Source: Bacteroides sp. 214 (lineage in GTDB: Bacteria > Bacteroidota > Bacteroidia > Bacteroidales > Bacteroidaceae). Taken from it: a stretch of DNA of 64,000 nt. This document shows positions 1-9,710 of this stretch, one piece after another (the first letter of the stretch is position 1; every line of letters starts with the position of its first letter). The stretch covers positions 61,845 through 125,844 of the forward strand of contig NZ_QVML01000001.1 of assembly GCF_010501015.1 (NCBI RefSeq), read 5' to 3'. Position numbers and translations under genes: made by a program. Below the pieces are notes generated by a model, which did not search any database, was not told the DNA's origin, and worked only from the letters and a program-made list of their open reading frames with translations.

Positions 1-1
1 A

Positions 2-841
2 GAAGCTGATGGACGCTTAGTCGAAGTCTCTAAAGAAGATAAAATAGTTACCCTAAAAAACGGGAAAAGTGGCGTTCAGCGCGATACACGCTATGTTGGT
101 TTACTTACTTATTTGTTTCGTGATAGTGAAGAAGTAAAGAAGAAAGTAAAAGGTATAGGGTTTAGTCAGGAAGAATTTGTAGAAATAACCAAGGAATACC
201 ATAGCGATGTGTGTAAAACAGGTGAAGATTGCATTATTTTTGAAACAAAGAAAGACAAGAAGTATTATCACTTCACCTTTACATTACTGGTAGGAATAAA
301 GAAACATAGATCAAAGATAAATGGATTGAAGGAAGAATGGAATATTAAATATCTTGATTCTGCTTCGCCATCTATTGGCTTAGATGTAGGGATGCTTATT
401 CCTCGTTTCTCTCGCGATTTTAGTTTTCATATTGGCTTAGAGGGTAGCTTGTTTCGAGGCGAGCATTATAGATCTAACGCGGAGTTTGGTTATTTGAAAT
501 TTAAGCAGCAGGCGTTTATACTCGATAACTATATTGGAGTACGCTATTCTCCCCTTCATAAACGGATACAGCCATTTATTGAGGGAGGATATACGCATAG
601 CTTTTTGATAAACAGTAGCTTGAAAAAATGCCACGAAGAGTTTTTTGGTTCCAATATTAAAGAAGTATCGGAGAACTTGAATGCCAAACTAACCTCCTTT
701 AGTGCAGGCTTCTATATCGGTGGTGGGGTAGCGTATAAGTTAGGGAAACACACAATCATGGCGAGAGCTATTTACCGTAAGAAAGAGTGGGTGTCGAGCA
801 AGCTGAATACCCTGGAGGCTACGCTAGGTTTCACCTTCTAA
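2..841 (+). CDS. Outer-membrane beta-barrel protein, C-terminal part (cut by window edge)
   Basis: The reading frame is open from base 2 to the stop at 839-841, so the gene begins before the window and only its last 279 residues are visible. A TTG at 113 could be mistaken for a start, but coding continues upstream of it without a stop. The C-terminal half has alternating hydrophobic and polar residues, several glycine-rich hairpins (for example AGFYIGGGVAYKLG) and a final residue Phe (LGFTF). That terminal aromatic is typical of outer-membrane barrels recognised by the BAM machinery. The product is probably a secreted barrel of the Bacteroidetes porin-like group; I see no motif that gives a substrate. 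Its 3' end overlaps the 3' end of the convergent thiF by 4 bp. Confidence 0.7.
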   Translation, partial: EADGRLVEVSKEDKIVTLKNGKSGVQRDTRYVGLLTYLFRDSEEVKKKVKGIGFSQEEFVEITKEYHSDVCKTGEDCIIFETKKDKKYYHFTFTLLVGIKKHRSKINGLKEEWNIKYLDSASPSIGLDVGMLIPRFSRDFSFHIGLEGSLFRGEHYRSNAEFGYLKFKQQAFILDNYIGVRYSPLHKRIQPFIEGGYTHSFLINSSLKKCHEEFFGSNIKEVSENLNAKLTSFSAGFYIGGGVAYKLGKHTIMARAIYRKKEWVSSKLNTLEATLGFTF

Positions 842-1545
842 CAAGTTGGCTTGACCCGCATCACCCTGAACTCCATAGTTCGCCCATCTACAAGTAGTAG
901 CTTATTAATTAGTAAATCATCCATACCTACAAGGTATTTGATTGTTTCTGTTGCTTGAATACTTCCTATAATTCCAGCCACAGCTCCAAGTATTCCTATT
1001 TCTGCGGCAATGGGGAGTTCTCCGTCTGCGGGTTGTGTGGGGAAAACCGATCGCAAGCAGGAATTACCGGGAATATGTGTCATAACCTCGCCATGCATGG
1101 CAACGACTGCACCGTGCGAATAGGGCTTTGAGAGTTTCACGCAGGTGTCGTTTATGAGGTATTTGGTGGCGAAGTTGTCGCTGCAATCCACAACAAAATC
1201 GTATTTACTGATAAAAGATTCCGCGTTATCTTCCGTAAATAGTTGGTGATGGGCTACGATATGACAATCATCGTTAATAGTTTTTAGCTTTTCGGCAGCA
1301 GTATGGGCTTTGCTTTTATCAAGGTCGGTACTCCCGTAGAGGACTTGGCGTTGTAGGTTGGTAACATTTACCGTGTCGTTGTCGATGATACCAATAGTAC
1401 CTACGCCTGCAGCGACAAGGTATAGTAGTACAGGAGACCCTAAACCTCCTGCACCTATTACCAATACTTTACTTGCTTTTAACCTTGCTTGTCCCGTTTC
1501 GCCAATTCCGTCAATGAGAATGTTGCGGTTGTATCTTTCCATCAT
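838..1545 (-). CDS. thiF: ThiF/MoeB/HesA-family adenylyltransferase, last gene of thi operon
   Basis: 235 residues, the usual size of ThiF. It would adenylate the C-terminal Gly-Gly of the sulfur carrier ThiS in thiazole synthesis. An N-terminal nucleotide-binding fold is seen as VIGAGGLGSPVLLYL, followed by the IDNDTVNVTNLQRQ segment and the conserved VDCSDNF motif. In E. coli ThiF and MoeB four cysteines bind zinc in two CxxC pairs. Here the first pair reads CLRS and no second pair is present, so the zinc site appears lost. The gene lies 4 bp after thiH, and its position in the operon supports the ThiF role. MoeB or HesA would be the alternative by family alone. Confidence 0.88.
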   Translation of the reverse strand: MMERYNRNILIDGIGETGQARLKASKVLVIGAGGLGSPVLLYLVAAGVGTIGIIDNDTVNVTNLQRQVLYGSTDLDKSKAHTAAEKLKTINDDCHIVAHHQLFTEDNAESFISKYDFVVDCSDNFATKYLINDTCVKLSKPYSHGAVVAMHGEVMTHIPGNSCLRSVFPTQPADGELPIAAEIGILGAVAGIIGSIQATETIKYLVGMDDLLINKLLLVDGRTMEFRVMRVKPTC

Positions 1546-1549
1546 TATA

Positions 1550-2671
1550 TTATTGCAAACTTAAATCCCAGTCTTTCCATACTACCTCGTAACCTTGTTT
1601 TTTGATGGCTTCGAGTACAGTGTCGGGGTCGCGGTCATCATTTATCACAAACTGCTCCAACTCATCTTTATAAACAGCATAGCCTCCCGGGTCTGTTTTG
1701 GAACCTGCGCTAAGTGAGGTGATGCCAAGCGTGGTCATACTATCGCGCAGGCGGTTCTCTTCACGGGTAGACATTGCTATTTCCAAATCATGATCGAAGA
1801 TACGAAAGGCAAATATCAACTGTACATATTCTCTGTCGCTCATGATGACGTTTGGCTGAAAACCTTCACCAACATGTGGACGCATACGGGGGAAAGAAAC
1901 CGAATACTTGGTTTGCCAATAGGTTCTTTGCAGATAGCGCAGGTGACTGGCCATAAAGATGGTATCTGTACGCCAATCTTCCAACCCAATGAGCACACCC
2001 AATCCAACTTTGTGTACACCTGCTTTACCCATGCGTTCGTAAGCATCGATACGCCAATCAAACTTAGATTTCATGCCTTTGGGGTGATAAATTTTGTAAC
2101 GCTCTTTGTTGTAAGTTTCTTGGTAACAGTACACGGCATTCATACCTGCATCGGTTAGCTGTTTGTATTCACTCTCTTTCAGAGGTTGTACCTCGATAGA
2201 TATAGACTGAAAGTGTGGCTTAACTAAATTAATCGCATTTTCAATATAGTCTGCACCTGCATCGCGTGGATTCTCTCCCGTAACGAGTAAGATGTGCTGA
2301 AAATTACCCAGCTTCTTAATAGCCTCTACTTCTTGCATTATTTGCTCGTCGGTGAGGATAATGCGCTTAATGTCGTTGGAGTGATTAAAACCACAGTACA
2401 CGCAATGATTTATACACGAATTAGTGAGGTAGAGCGGTATGTAAAACTGAATTGTCTTGCCAAATCTTTGTTGGGTATACTTTCTACTGAGTATCGCCAT
2501 TTGTTCAAGATAGGGTTGTGCCGCAGGAGAGATTAATGCCATAAAGTCTTCTATCGAACACTTTGGCTTACTTAGTGCTATCTCTACATCTTTGGCGGTC
2601 TTGTTGTAGATGGCGTGTTTGATGTCATCCCAATTATAGTTGTCTATTAACTCTTTGAATTCCATTTGCAT
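1550..2671 (-). CDS. thiH: 2-iminoacetate synthase (tyrosine lyase), radical SAM
   Basis: 373 residues, as in other ThiH proteins. The enzyme cleaves tyrosine with S-adenosylmethionine to give p-cresol and dehydroglycine, which ThiG uses to build the thiazole ring. The radical SAM cluster motif C-x3-C-x2-C is visible at Cys86, Cys90 and Cys93 (CINHCVYC). The downstream region with the VQPL and YQETYN stretches matches the ThiH/NosL/HydG group. ThiH is the oxygen-sensitive alternative to the glycine oxidase ThiO, consistent with an anaerobe. The gene sits 6 bp after thiC and 4 bp before thiF. A second ATG two codons in is equally possible as start. Confidence 0.95.
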   Translation of the reverse strand: MQMEFKELIDNYNWDDIKHAIYNKTAKDVEIALSKPKCSIEDFMALISPAAQPYLEQMAILSRKYTQQRFGKTIQFYIPLYLTNSCINHCVYCGFNHSNDIKRIILTDEQIMQEVEAIKKLGNFQHILLVTGENPRDAGADYIENAINLVKPHFQSISIEVQPLKESEYKQLTDAGMNAVYCYQETYNKERYKIYHPKGMKSKFDWRIDAYERMGKAGVHKVGLGVLIGLEDWRTDTIFMASHLRYLQRTYWQTKYSVSFPRMRPHVGEGFQPNVIMSDREYVQLIFAFRIFDHDLEIAMSTREENRLRDSMTTLGITSLSAGSKTDPGGYAVYKDELEQFVINDDRDPDTVLEAIKKQGYEVVWKDWDLSLQ

Positions 2672-2677
2672 CTTTTT

Positions 2678-4342
<1,665 letters not shown>

Positions 4343-5113
4343 TTAATCGTTAAGGAAAGATGTTAGCGGACTACTTGCTTCTGCTACATCAATACGCTCT
4401 GCCAAACCGGCTTCGTACGCCATGCGTCCCGATTCAACTGCCATTTGAAATGCTTTTGCCATAACAACCGGATCTTTGGCAATTGCAATCGCAGTATTTA
4501 CCAAAACAGCGTCAGCTCCCAGCTCCATAGCCTCAGCAGCATGCGAGGGTGCACCGATACCGGCGTCTACTACTACCGGTACGTTACTTTGTTCTATGAT
4601 GATTTCAAGGAAATCGCGTGTACGCAATCCTTTGTTTGTTCCTATAGGAGCGCCGAGTGGCATAACCGTAGCCGCACCTGCCGATTCCAATAGTTTGCAA
4701 AGCACCGGGTCGGCCTGAATATAAGGAAGTACTATAAAGCCAAGCTTCGCCAATTCTTCAGTTGCCTTGAGCGTTTCGATAGGATCAGGTAGGAGGTAAC
4801 GTGGGTCTGGGTGTATTTCCAGTTTCAACCAATTGGTCTCAAAAGCTTCACGCGCCAGTTTGGCAGCAAAAACAGCTTCTTTAGCATTGCGTACACCCGA
4901 AGTATTAGGGAGCAACTGTATGCCTGGCTTCTTGATATGTACCAACATATCATCGTCTTTGTTCTCGAGGTCGAGTCGCTTCATGGCAACTGTTACCATT
5001 TCGGATTGCGAAACTGTGATAGCTTCTTCCATAGCGGTGTTGGAACTGAACTTGCCTGTTCCGAGGAAAAGACGCGAGTTGAACTCTTTTCCGGCAATTA
5101 TTAACTTTTTCAT
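4343..5113 (-). CDS. thiG: Thiazole synthase
   Basis: 256 residues, usual ThiG length. ThiG condenses 1-deoxyxylulose 5-phosphate, ThiS-thiocarboxylate and dehydroglycine into the thiazole phosphate. The fold is a TIM barrel. The Schiff-base lysine region reads [10 protein letters not shown], and the phosphate-binding end carries [20 protein letters not shown] and [11 protein letters not shown]. Its start overlaps the thiE stop by 4 bp (ATGA), which suggests translational coupling. The partners ThiS, ThiH and ThiF are all encoded in the same operon. Confidence 0.97.
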   Translation of the reverse strand: MKKLIIAGKEFNSRLFLGTGKFSSNTAMEEAITVSQSEMVTVAMKRLDLENKDDDMLVHIKKPGIQLLPNTSGVRNAKEAVFAAKLAREAFETNWLKLEIHPDPRYLLPDPIETLKATEELAKLGFIVLPYIQADPVLCKLLESAGAATVMPLGAPIGTNKGLRTRDFLEIIIEQSNVPVVVDAGIGAPSHAAEAMELGADAVLVNTAIAIAKDPVVMAKAFQMAVESGRMAYEAGLAERIDVAEASSPLTSFLND

Positions 5114-5742
5114 CGTTTATATGTATCTATGAGTTTTATTAATTTCTTTGTTTCACTTACCGGGTCGGTTGCGGTAAGTATGCTCGAAGAGATGGCGATT
5201 GTAGAAACCCCTGTTTCCATAATAGCTGGTATATCTGCTTCGGTAATACCGCCAATGGCTATAATTGGCAGATTAATACCTGCTTCGCGACACGAGTGGA
5301 TAATTGAGGCATAACCTGCTACGCCCAGCACCGGACTAAGGTTCTTCTTTGTTGTCGTAAAGCGGAAAGGTCCTAAACCTACATAATTTACACCTTGCTT
5401 GTACAGGTGTATGATGTCTTCAAAGGTATTGGTAGTTCCACCTATTATATAGTTGTCTCCTAGTAACTCGCGTGCCTGGCTTGGCGGCATATCGTTCTTC
5501 CCGAGATGAACACCGGTTGCATTGAGTTTCTTGCAGACTTCAGCATGGTCGTCAATATAAAGTTTGGCGTTGTAAGTGTCGCATAGCTGTTTGGCTTGCT
5601 TTCCTACAAATAGAAGTTCTTCGATACTTGCATCTTTCATGCGTAGTTGTACCTCTTTGCAACCTCCCTTTAATGCAAGTTCAATGGACTGCAGGTAACT
5701 GTATCTCTCTGTTTGGTGTGCTATAAAAAGTAATCCGTTCAT
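5110..5742 (-). CDS. thiE: Thiamine phosphate synthase
   Basis: 210 residues. ThiE couples HMP pyrophosphate with thiazole phosphate to give thiamin phosphate. Family motifs are present in order: VQLRMKD, the IDDHAEV segment, [25 protein letters not shown] and [11 protein letters not shown]. Of the two ThiE-fold proteins here, this one keeps the active-site pattern of genuine synthases, in particular the GPF.TTTK loop. Its start overlaps the preceding gene stop by 4 bp, and its stop overlaps the thiG start by 4 bp. Confidence 0.93.
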   Translation of the reverse strand: MNGLLFIAHQTERYSYLQSIELALKGGCKEVQLRMKDASIEELLFVGKQAKQLCDTYNAKLYIDDHAEVCKKLNATGVHLGKNDMPPSQARELLGDNYIIGGTTNTFEDIIHLYKQGVNYVGLGPFRFTTTKKNLSPVLGVAGYASIIHSCREAGINLPIIAIGGITEADIPAIMETGVSTIAISSSILTATDPVSETKKLIKLIDTYKR

Positions 5743-6350
5743 AGGTCTTCTGTTATTTCTTTAATATGTGTAAATCTGGCAATGAGCGCATCGAGATTCT
5801 TATTTACTCGGTAATCTTTCCAAATAGTACCGATAGTGGCAATGCCCCCGAATCCATAGCTTGCCACTTCTCTGATATTGCTTGTTGCTATACCTCCCAA
5901 AGCTATGGTCGATGAATTGATAATACCTCTATTATGTGCGTTAGTAAGCTCTTCTTTCGTGAAGTTACTCGCATAACCCTCCTTTGAAATACTATTGTAT
6001 ATCGGACTAAGGAATACATAATTATACTTCTTGGCCTCTTTTTGACACTCTTTTAGCGAGTGGAAAGAGCAACTTACACTGATTGGTGTTTCCGAAATAG
6101 GCACCTCTTTGTTCCTACTGTTGAGGTGTACTCCTTTTAGATGGTATTTGTCGATAAGTTTGAAGCAATCGTGCAATACTATTCGTGGATGAAAAGCCGG
6201 GTCGATACGTTCTAACCATTCGGACAATTGCTTACTGTTTGCTCCCGGTTTACGCAGGTGCAAAGTAGCCAATCCATTGTTGAAGAGTGCATTAACTGCA
6301 ATAGGTTCTTCCTCAAATATTTTATCTTCGGTGATAACGATAAATTGCAT
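5739..6350 (-). CDS. Second ThiE-fold protein, TenI-like (probable thiazole tautomerase)
   Basis: About 203 residues from ATG at 6350. A start 21 bp further upstream is possible but would overlap the thiS stop. The sequence keeps the ThiE/TenI barrel (LHLRKPGA, GVHLN, IALGGIATSNI). It lacks the D-rich and TTTK loops of true synthases; the loop here reads FLSPIYNSISKEGY. That pattern fits TenI, which aromatises the ThiG product without condensing it. The assignment to TenI rather than a second synthase is inferred from motifs and from the neighbouring full ThiE. The start lies 1 bp after the thiS stop, and the thiS Gly-Gly codons form a GGAGG sequence just upstream. Confidence 0.8.
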   Translation of the reverse strand: MQFIVITEDKIFEEEPIAVNALFNNGLATLHLRKPGANSKQLSEWLERIDPAFHPRIVLHDCFKLIDKYHLKGVHLNSRNKEVPISETPISVSCSFHSLKECQKEAKKYNYVFLSPIYNSISKEGYASNFTKEELTNAHNRGIINSSTIALGGIATSNIREVASYGFGGIATIGTIWKDYRVNKNLDALIARFTHIKEITEDL

Positions 6351-6351
6351 C

Positions 6352-6552
6352 TTATCCTCCCGAAACAGCATGAATAAGTATCAGGCTCATACCTTCTGTT
6401 AGAACAAATCCTTCCCATTCTTTTTTAGGAATAATTTCTTGATCGATAGCTACGGCAAGGCCTTTTTGCACGATGTTTAGACTTGCCATAAACGAAGCGA
6501 GTGTTGTTCCCTTTTCTATATTATGTACTTTATCGTTTACTTGTATAATCAT
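6352..6552 (-). CDS. thiS: ThiS sulfur carrier protein
   Basis: 66 residues from ATG at 6552, overlapping the thiD stop by 4 bp (ATGA). A longer frame extends upstream into thiD, but the conserved family start is MIIQVNDK, so the short form is chosen. ThiS has a ubiquitin-like fold; its C-terminal Gly-Gly is adenylated by ThiF and converted to a thiocarboxylate that donates sulfur to ThiG. The required C-terminal Gly-Gly is present (AVSGG). Its two glycine codons (GGA GGA) also provide the best ribosome-binding sequence for the next gene. Confidence 0.95.
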   Translation of the reverse strand: MIIQVNDKVHNIEKGTTLASFMASLNIVQKGLAVAIDQEIIPKKEWEGFVLTEGMSLILIHAVSGG

Positions 6553-7367
6553 TTGGTTGGTTTTAAGGGTTGGGGTGAAAAGAAATGGTTGAGCGGCCCG
6601 TTGCCGTTGAATTCTACTTCGGCACCGCAACGAATGGCTTCGGTAATGTATCTCTTAGCCAGTTGGATGGCATTAATAAGATCTTCTCCTTTTGCTAAAT
6701 AAGCAGCGATAGCCGATCCTAAAGAGCATCCTGTACCATGAGTGTTGGGGGTGTTTATAAAGGTGGAGGCAAAGTGATGTGTCTCTCCCGAAGCGCAATA
6801 AAGCGTATCGATAGATTCATTGTTTCCCTTCAGATGTCCGCCTTTGATAAGCACAGCACTGCATCCTTGAGCTATGAGCATGGCACCAGCCTCATCCTTA
6901 TCTGCTTCGGAATGGATGGTTAGTCCGGTAAGTGTTTCCGCTTCGGGAATGTTTGGAGTAAGCAGTGTGAGCTTATTATACAAATGTTCGTGATAAGCCT
7001 TGCGTAGGTCGGCTTTAGTGAGATTGGCACCTGTAGTAGCAACCATTACCGGGTCAATAACAATGTTCTTAACTCCGTAATGAGCAATGATATTGCCTAC
7101 CAATTCGATAATCTCGGGGGTTACTAACATACCGGTTTTAATGGCATCAACGGTAAAATCATCAAGTACCGTCTCTAATTGCGCACGAATAATATGGGTA
7201 GATAAGGCCTCTACTTCTCGTACTTCCCGAGTGTTTTGTGCTGTAATGGCAGTGATAACCGACATGCCGAATGTGCCAAGTGCAGAAAATGCTTTTAAGT
7301 CGGCTTGTATGCCGGCTCCACCGCCGCTATCCGAGCCTGCGATTGTTAATGTTGTGGGATACCTCAT
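6549..7367 (-). CDS. thiD: Hydroxymethylpyrimidine/phosphomethylpyrimidine kinase
   Basis: 272 residues. ThiD phosphorylates HMP and HMP-P to HMP pyrophosphate, the pyrimidine substrate of ThiE. Ribokinase-fold motifs are clear: TIAGSDSGGGAGIQADLK at the N-terminus, VIDPVMVATTGA, VLIKGGH and the C-terminal anion hole NTHGTGCSLGSAIAAYL. It is the first gene of the thi operon, beginning 36 bp after the 3' end of the riboswitch expression platform. No thiM is seen in the window, so thiazole salvage is not encoded here. Confidence 0.96.
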   Translation of the reverse strand: MRYPTTLTIAGSDSGGGAGIQADLKAFSALGTFGMSVITAITAQNTREVREVEALSTHIIRAQLETVLDDFTVDAIKTGMLVTPEIIELVGNIIAHYGVKNIVIDPVMVATTGANLTKADLRKAYHEHLYNKLTLLTPNIPEAETLTGLTIHSEADKDEAGAMLIAQGCSAVLIKGGHLKGNNESIDTLYCASGETHHFASTFINTPNTHGTGCSLGSAIAAYLAKGEDLINAIQLAKRYITEAIRCGAEVEFNGNGPLNHFFSPQPLKPTK

Positions 7368-7402
7368 AGCTATTCTTTATTATTAAATAAATGAATACAG
7401 CT

Positions 7403-7521
7403 AATCAAGGGGAGTTCTTTGGGGGGTGAGAAAAAGATGCTTCTCTTATCATCCCTACGTCGGCATTACCCGCGTCAGGTTATAAGGGTATAATCTCAGC
7501 CTTAAAAGGCACCCCTTGATT
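7403..7521 (-). promoter_or_regulatory. TPP (THI-box) riboswitch controlling the thi operon
   Basis: Read on the minus strand, the conserved THI-box blocks appear in order: GGGGTGCC, CTGAGA, ATACCC, ACCTGA, CGGGTAATGCCGACG and TAGGGA. The aptamer spans 7448-7520. A short P1 helix is formed by ATCA (7517-7520) and TGAT (7448-7451). A 10-bp segment at 7403-7412 is perfectly complementary to 7512-7521, which covers the 5' strand of P1 and the start of the aptamer. The two pairings exclude each other, so this is a likely switching helix. The 3' arm ends 36 bp before the thiD start. TPP binding is expected to lower expression of the whole operon. Confidence 0.95.
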
Positions 7522-7532
7522 GTTGTTCTGTG

Positions 7533-7540
7533 CAAAGGTA
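7533..7540 (-). promoter_or_regulatory. Bacteroidetes -7 box of the thi operon
   Basis: The minus strand reads TACCTTTG, matching the TAnnTTTG consensus. It lies about 12 bp upstream of the riboswitch P1 strand, so transcription would begin almost exactly at the aptamer. No convincing -33 TTTG is seen at the expected distance. Confidence 0.6.
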
Positions 7541-7587
7541 AGAAAATTTATATTCAGCGGAACAGAAAAGTGTGTTAAGAACTAATA

Positions 7588-8919
7588 TTATTTTCTTTTC
7601 ATTCTTCTTTGATCTCCGTAGTGATATCTACGCGACCGCTTGTAGTGCTTGTAACGCTTGCGAATTACCCACCAAGTACTAGCAAAGAAGACAACAAAAA
7701 TAACAATAGTTATTCCCAATCCTAAACTGTCTTCTTTTACACGCGCCCATATTTCAAGCATCTCTTCTGTTTGGTCGCCAAAGTCGCGCGTCAAAGCACA
7801 ACGATTTACTACAGCTTTATCGGGGTATTGCACATTGTTTACCTGCACACTACCTGCATCTTCGCCAAAGAAGTAACGTAAATCAGAATAATACTCCAGT
7901 GTAGTGTCTATTTTTGCTGCCAGGATTTCGGGCGTGGCAATAGCACTTACGTATCCAATGGCTTCCATGTTGCGCAATGCTATATCCGGGCGGCATATAA
8001 AGTTAATGAAGTAGCTTGCTGCTTTGGGGTTTTTGGCATACTTGGGTATTACCCAACCGTCGAACCAAATATTGCCACCTTCAATCGGTACTACATAATC
8101 CAAGTCTACACCAATGGCGGCTGCTTCTTCAATTGCCCATACAGCATCGCCGCTCCATGTCATGTTGATGCAAACACGACCTTTGGCCATTTGCTCTTTC
8201 CCAAAGTCCGATTCCCAGCCGGCAATGTTTGGTCTCAGGTCTTTGAGAAGCTTCTCGGCCAAACGCATAGCTTTGGGCGAAAAATCGTTCATCAGCTCTT
8301 CTACCGTAACTTTTCCTTCTTCAATATTACGTTTGTTTGCATATATAATGGCGGTGCCATAGGCTTCGCGGTAGCTATCTTTCATGAGTATCTTTCCGGC
8401 ATATTTGGGGTCCCATAAACAATCCCAGGTAATTGCTTCTTCTCTGGGTACGAGGGCTGTGTTGTAGAGAATTCCTGTTGTACCCCACATATAGCATACA
8501 GCGTAGTTAGAAGCAGAATGTTCGCCTCCTATAAACAAGTCAAGTTGTTCGCGCGTGTAAGGAGCTACGTTCCCAAGATAGTTCTTGGTGTTTTCAAACA
8601 CAGTGTCAATAGGTAGCAACATCTCTTTCTTTAGCATACGCTCTATGATATAGTCTGATGGACAAACAAGATCGAAGTCTTCGTTTCCCTTTTCTATTCT
8701 AGTGTACATTACTTCGTTGATGTCGAAGGTTTGATAGATGATGCGTATATCTTCTCCGGTACAGGCTTTATAGTATTCCACGAACTCATCCAGTACGCTG
8801 CTGTCTATGTAGTCTGCCCAATTGTATATCTTCAGCACATTCTCTCGTTTCTCTAAATTGTAACACCCGGTGAGCAGGCAGAGGGAGAGTAGGAGGTATA
8901 TTAAGTTCCTTTTCTTCAT
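7588..8919 (-). CDS. potD: Spermidine/putrescine-binding lipoprotein PotD with C-terminal membrane anchor
   Basis: 443 residues, longer than the usual 350. The N-terminus is a lipoprotein signal with lipobox LLTGC (Cys19). The solute-binding fold begins VLKIYNWADYID, and SDYIIERM and TWSGDAVWAIEEA are typical of the PotD/PotF group. After the binding domain comes a hydrophobic segment of about 20 residues (roughly 399-418, GITIVIFVVFFASTWWVI). A very basic tail of about 25 residues follows. The tail would place the C-terminus in the cytoplasm and fix the binding protein in the inner membrane. It is the last gene of the pot operon, overlapping potC by 4 bp. The exact polyamine cannot be told from sequence. 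Confidence 0.9.
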   Translation of the reverse strand: MKKRNLIYLLLSLCLLTGCYNLEKRENVLKIYNWADYIDSSVLDEFVEYYKACTGEDIRIIYQTFDINEVMYTRIEKGNEDFDLVCPSDYIIERMLKKEMLLPIDTVFENTKNYLGNVAPYTREQLDLFIGGEHSASNYAVCYMWGTTGILYNTALVPREEAITWDCLWDPKYAGKILMKDSYREAYGTAIIYANKRNIEEGKVTVEELMNDFSPKAMRLAEKLLKDLRPNIAGWESDFGKEQMAKGRVCINMTWSGDAVWAIEEAAAIGVDLDYVVPIEGGNIWFDGWVIPKYAKNPKAASYFINFICRPDIALRNMEAIGYVSAIATPEILAAKIDTTLEYYSDLRYFFGEDAGSVQVNNVQYPDKAVVNRCALTRDFGDQTEEMLEIWARVKEDSLGLGITIVIFVVFFASTWWVIRKRYKHYKRSRRYHYGDQRRMKRK

Positions 8920-9710
8920 CTGTCCACGCTTTTTTTCTTGATTCGTTTGTTGAAGGCAAGAAGTAAGACCAGTATCACCAATAGCATAATAGTGGTAAGT
9001 GGGCGAAGCTCGGGGGGTAGTCCTCCCTTGCGTGCATCTATATATATATAGGTGGAAAGTGTTTCCAATCCTTCGTTACCGATGGTGAATATTGTTACTA
9101 TAAAGTCATTAATGGAGATCATAACAGCCAAGATAAATCCGGTTATCATACCCGAACGGATTTCGGGAAAGATAACTTTACGCAATGCTTCCCAAGGTGT
9201 TGCACCCAAATCGAGTGCTGCTTCGTAGATGTTTGGATTCATCTGCCTTAGCTTGGGCAGCACACATAGTACAACAAAAGGCGTACAGAGTGTGATGTGC
9301 GCTAATACCACAGTGGTATATCCTTGCGAAACGCCGAGAAATAGGAATAAGAAAAACAATGAAACACCTGTAATGAGGTCTACATTCAAAATGGGAATAT
9401 TGTTTATGAGTGTGATAATTCTCTTTTGGCGATGCCTCATATTGTAAATTCCCACTGCCGCCATACTGCCAAGAAGTGTAGCCACTATTGCCGAGATTAA
9501 TGCAATGCTTAGTGTGTTTAATAGTGCCTTAGTCAAAGAGTGGTATGAACTTGGGGTGAAGAGTGATGAATATAGTTTGGTTGAGAAGCCTGTCCAGCTT
9601 CCCAGTACCTTTGCTTCAGTAAAGGAGAAGATAACGATAATTACTACCGGTGCATAAAGCAACAGCAACAGTATCCACAGGTAGGCTTTTGCTATGTGCT
9701 TCTTTACCAT
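8916..9710 (-). CDS. potC: Polyamine ABC transporter permease PotC
   Basis: 264 residues with six predicted membrane segments. The first is near residues 9-30 and the last ends in a basic KRIKKK tail. The cytoplasmic EAA loop that contacts the ATPase is present (EAALDLGATPWEALRKVIFPEI). It overlaps potB by 7 bp and potD by 4 bp, so the four pot genes form a tight operon. Partners are PotB in the membrane, PotA on the cytoplasmic face and PotD outside. Confidence 0.92.
   Translation of the reverse strand: MVKKHIAKAYLWILLLLLYAPVVIIVIFSFTEAKVLGSWTGFSTKLYSSLFTPSSYHSLTKALLNTLSIALISAIVATLLGSMAAVGIYNMRHRQKRIITLINNIPILNVDLITGVSLFFLFLFLGVSQGYTTVVLAHITLCTPFVVLCVLPKLRQMNPNIYEAALDLGATPWEALRKVIFPEIRSGMITGFILAVMISINDFIVTIFTIGNEGLETLSTYIYIDARKGGLPPELRPLTTIMLLVILVLLLAFNKRIKKKSVDR

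Noticed and set aside
2..113. TTG at 113 as true start of the first gene
   Set aside because: The frame stays open to the window edge with sensible coding sequence upstream of the TTG.
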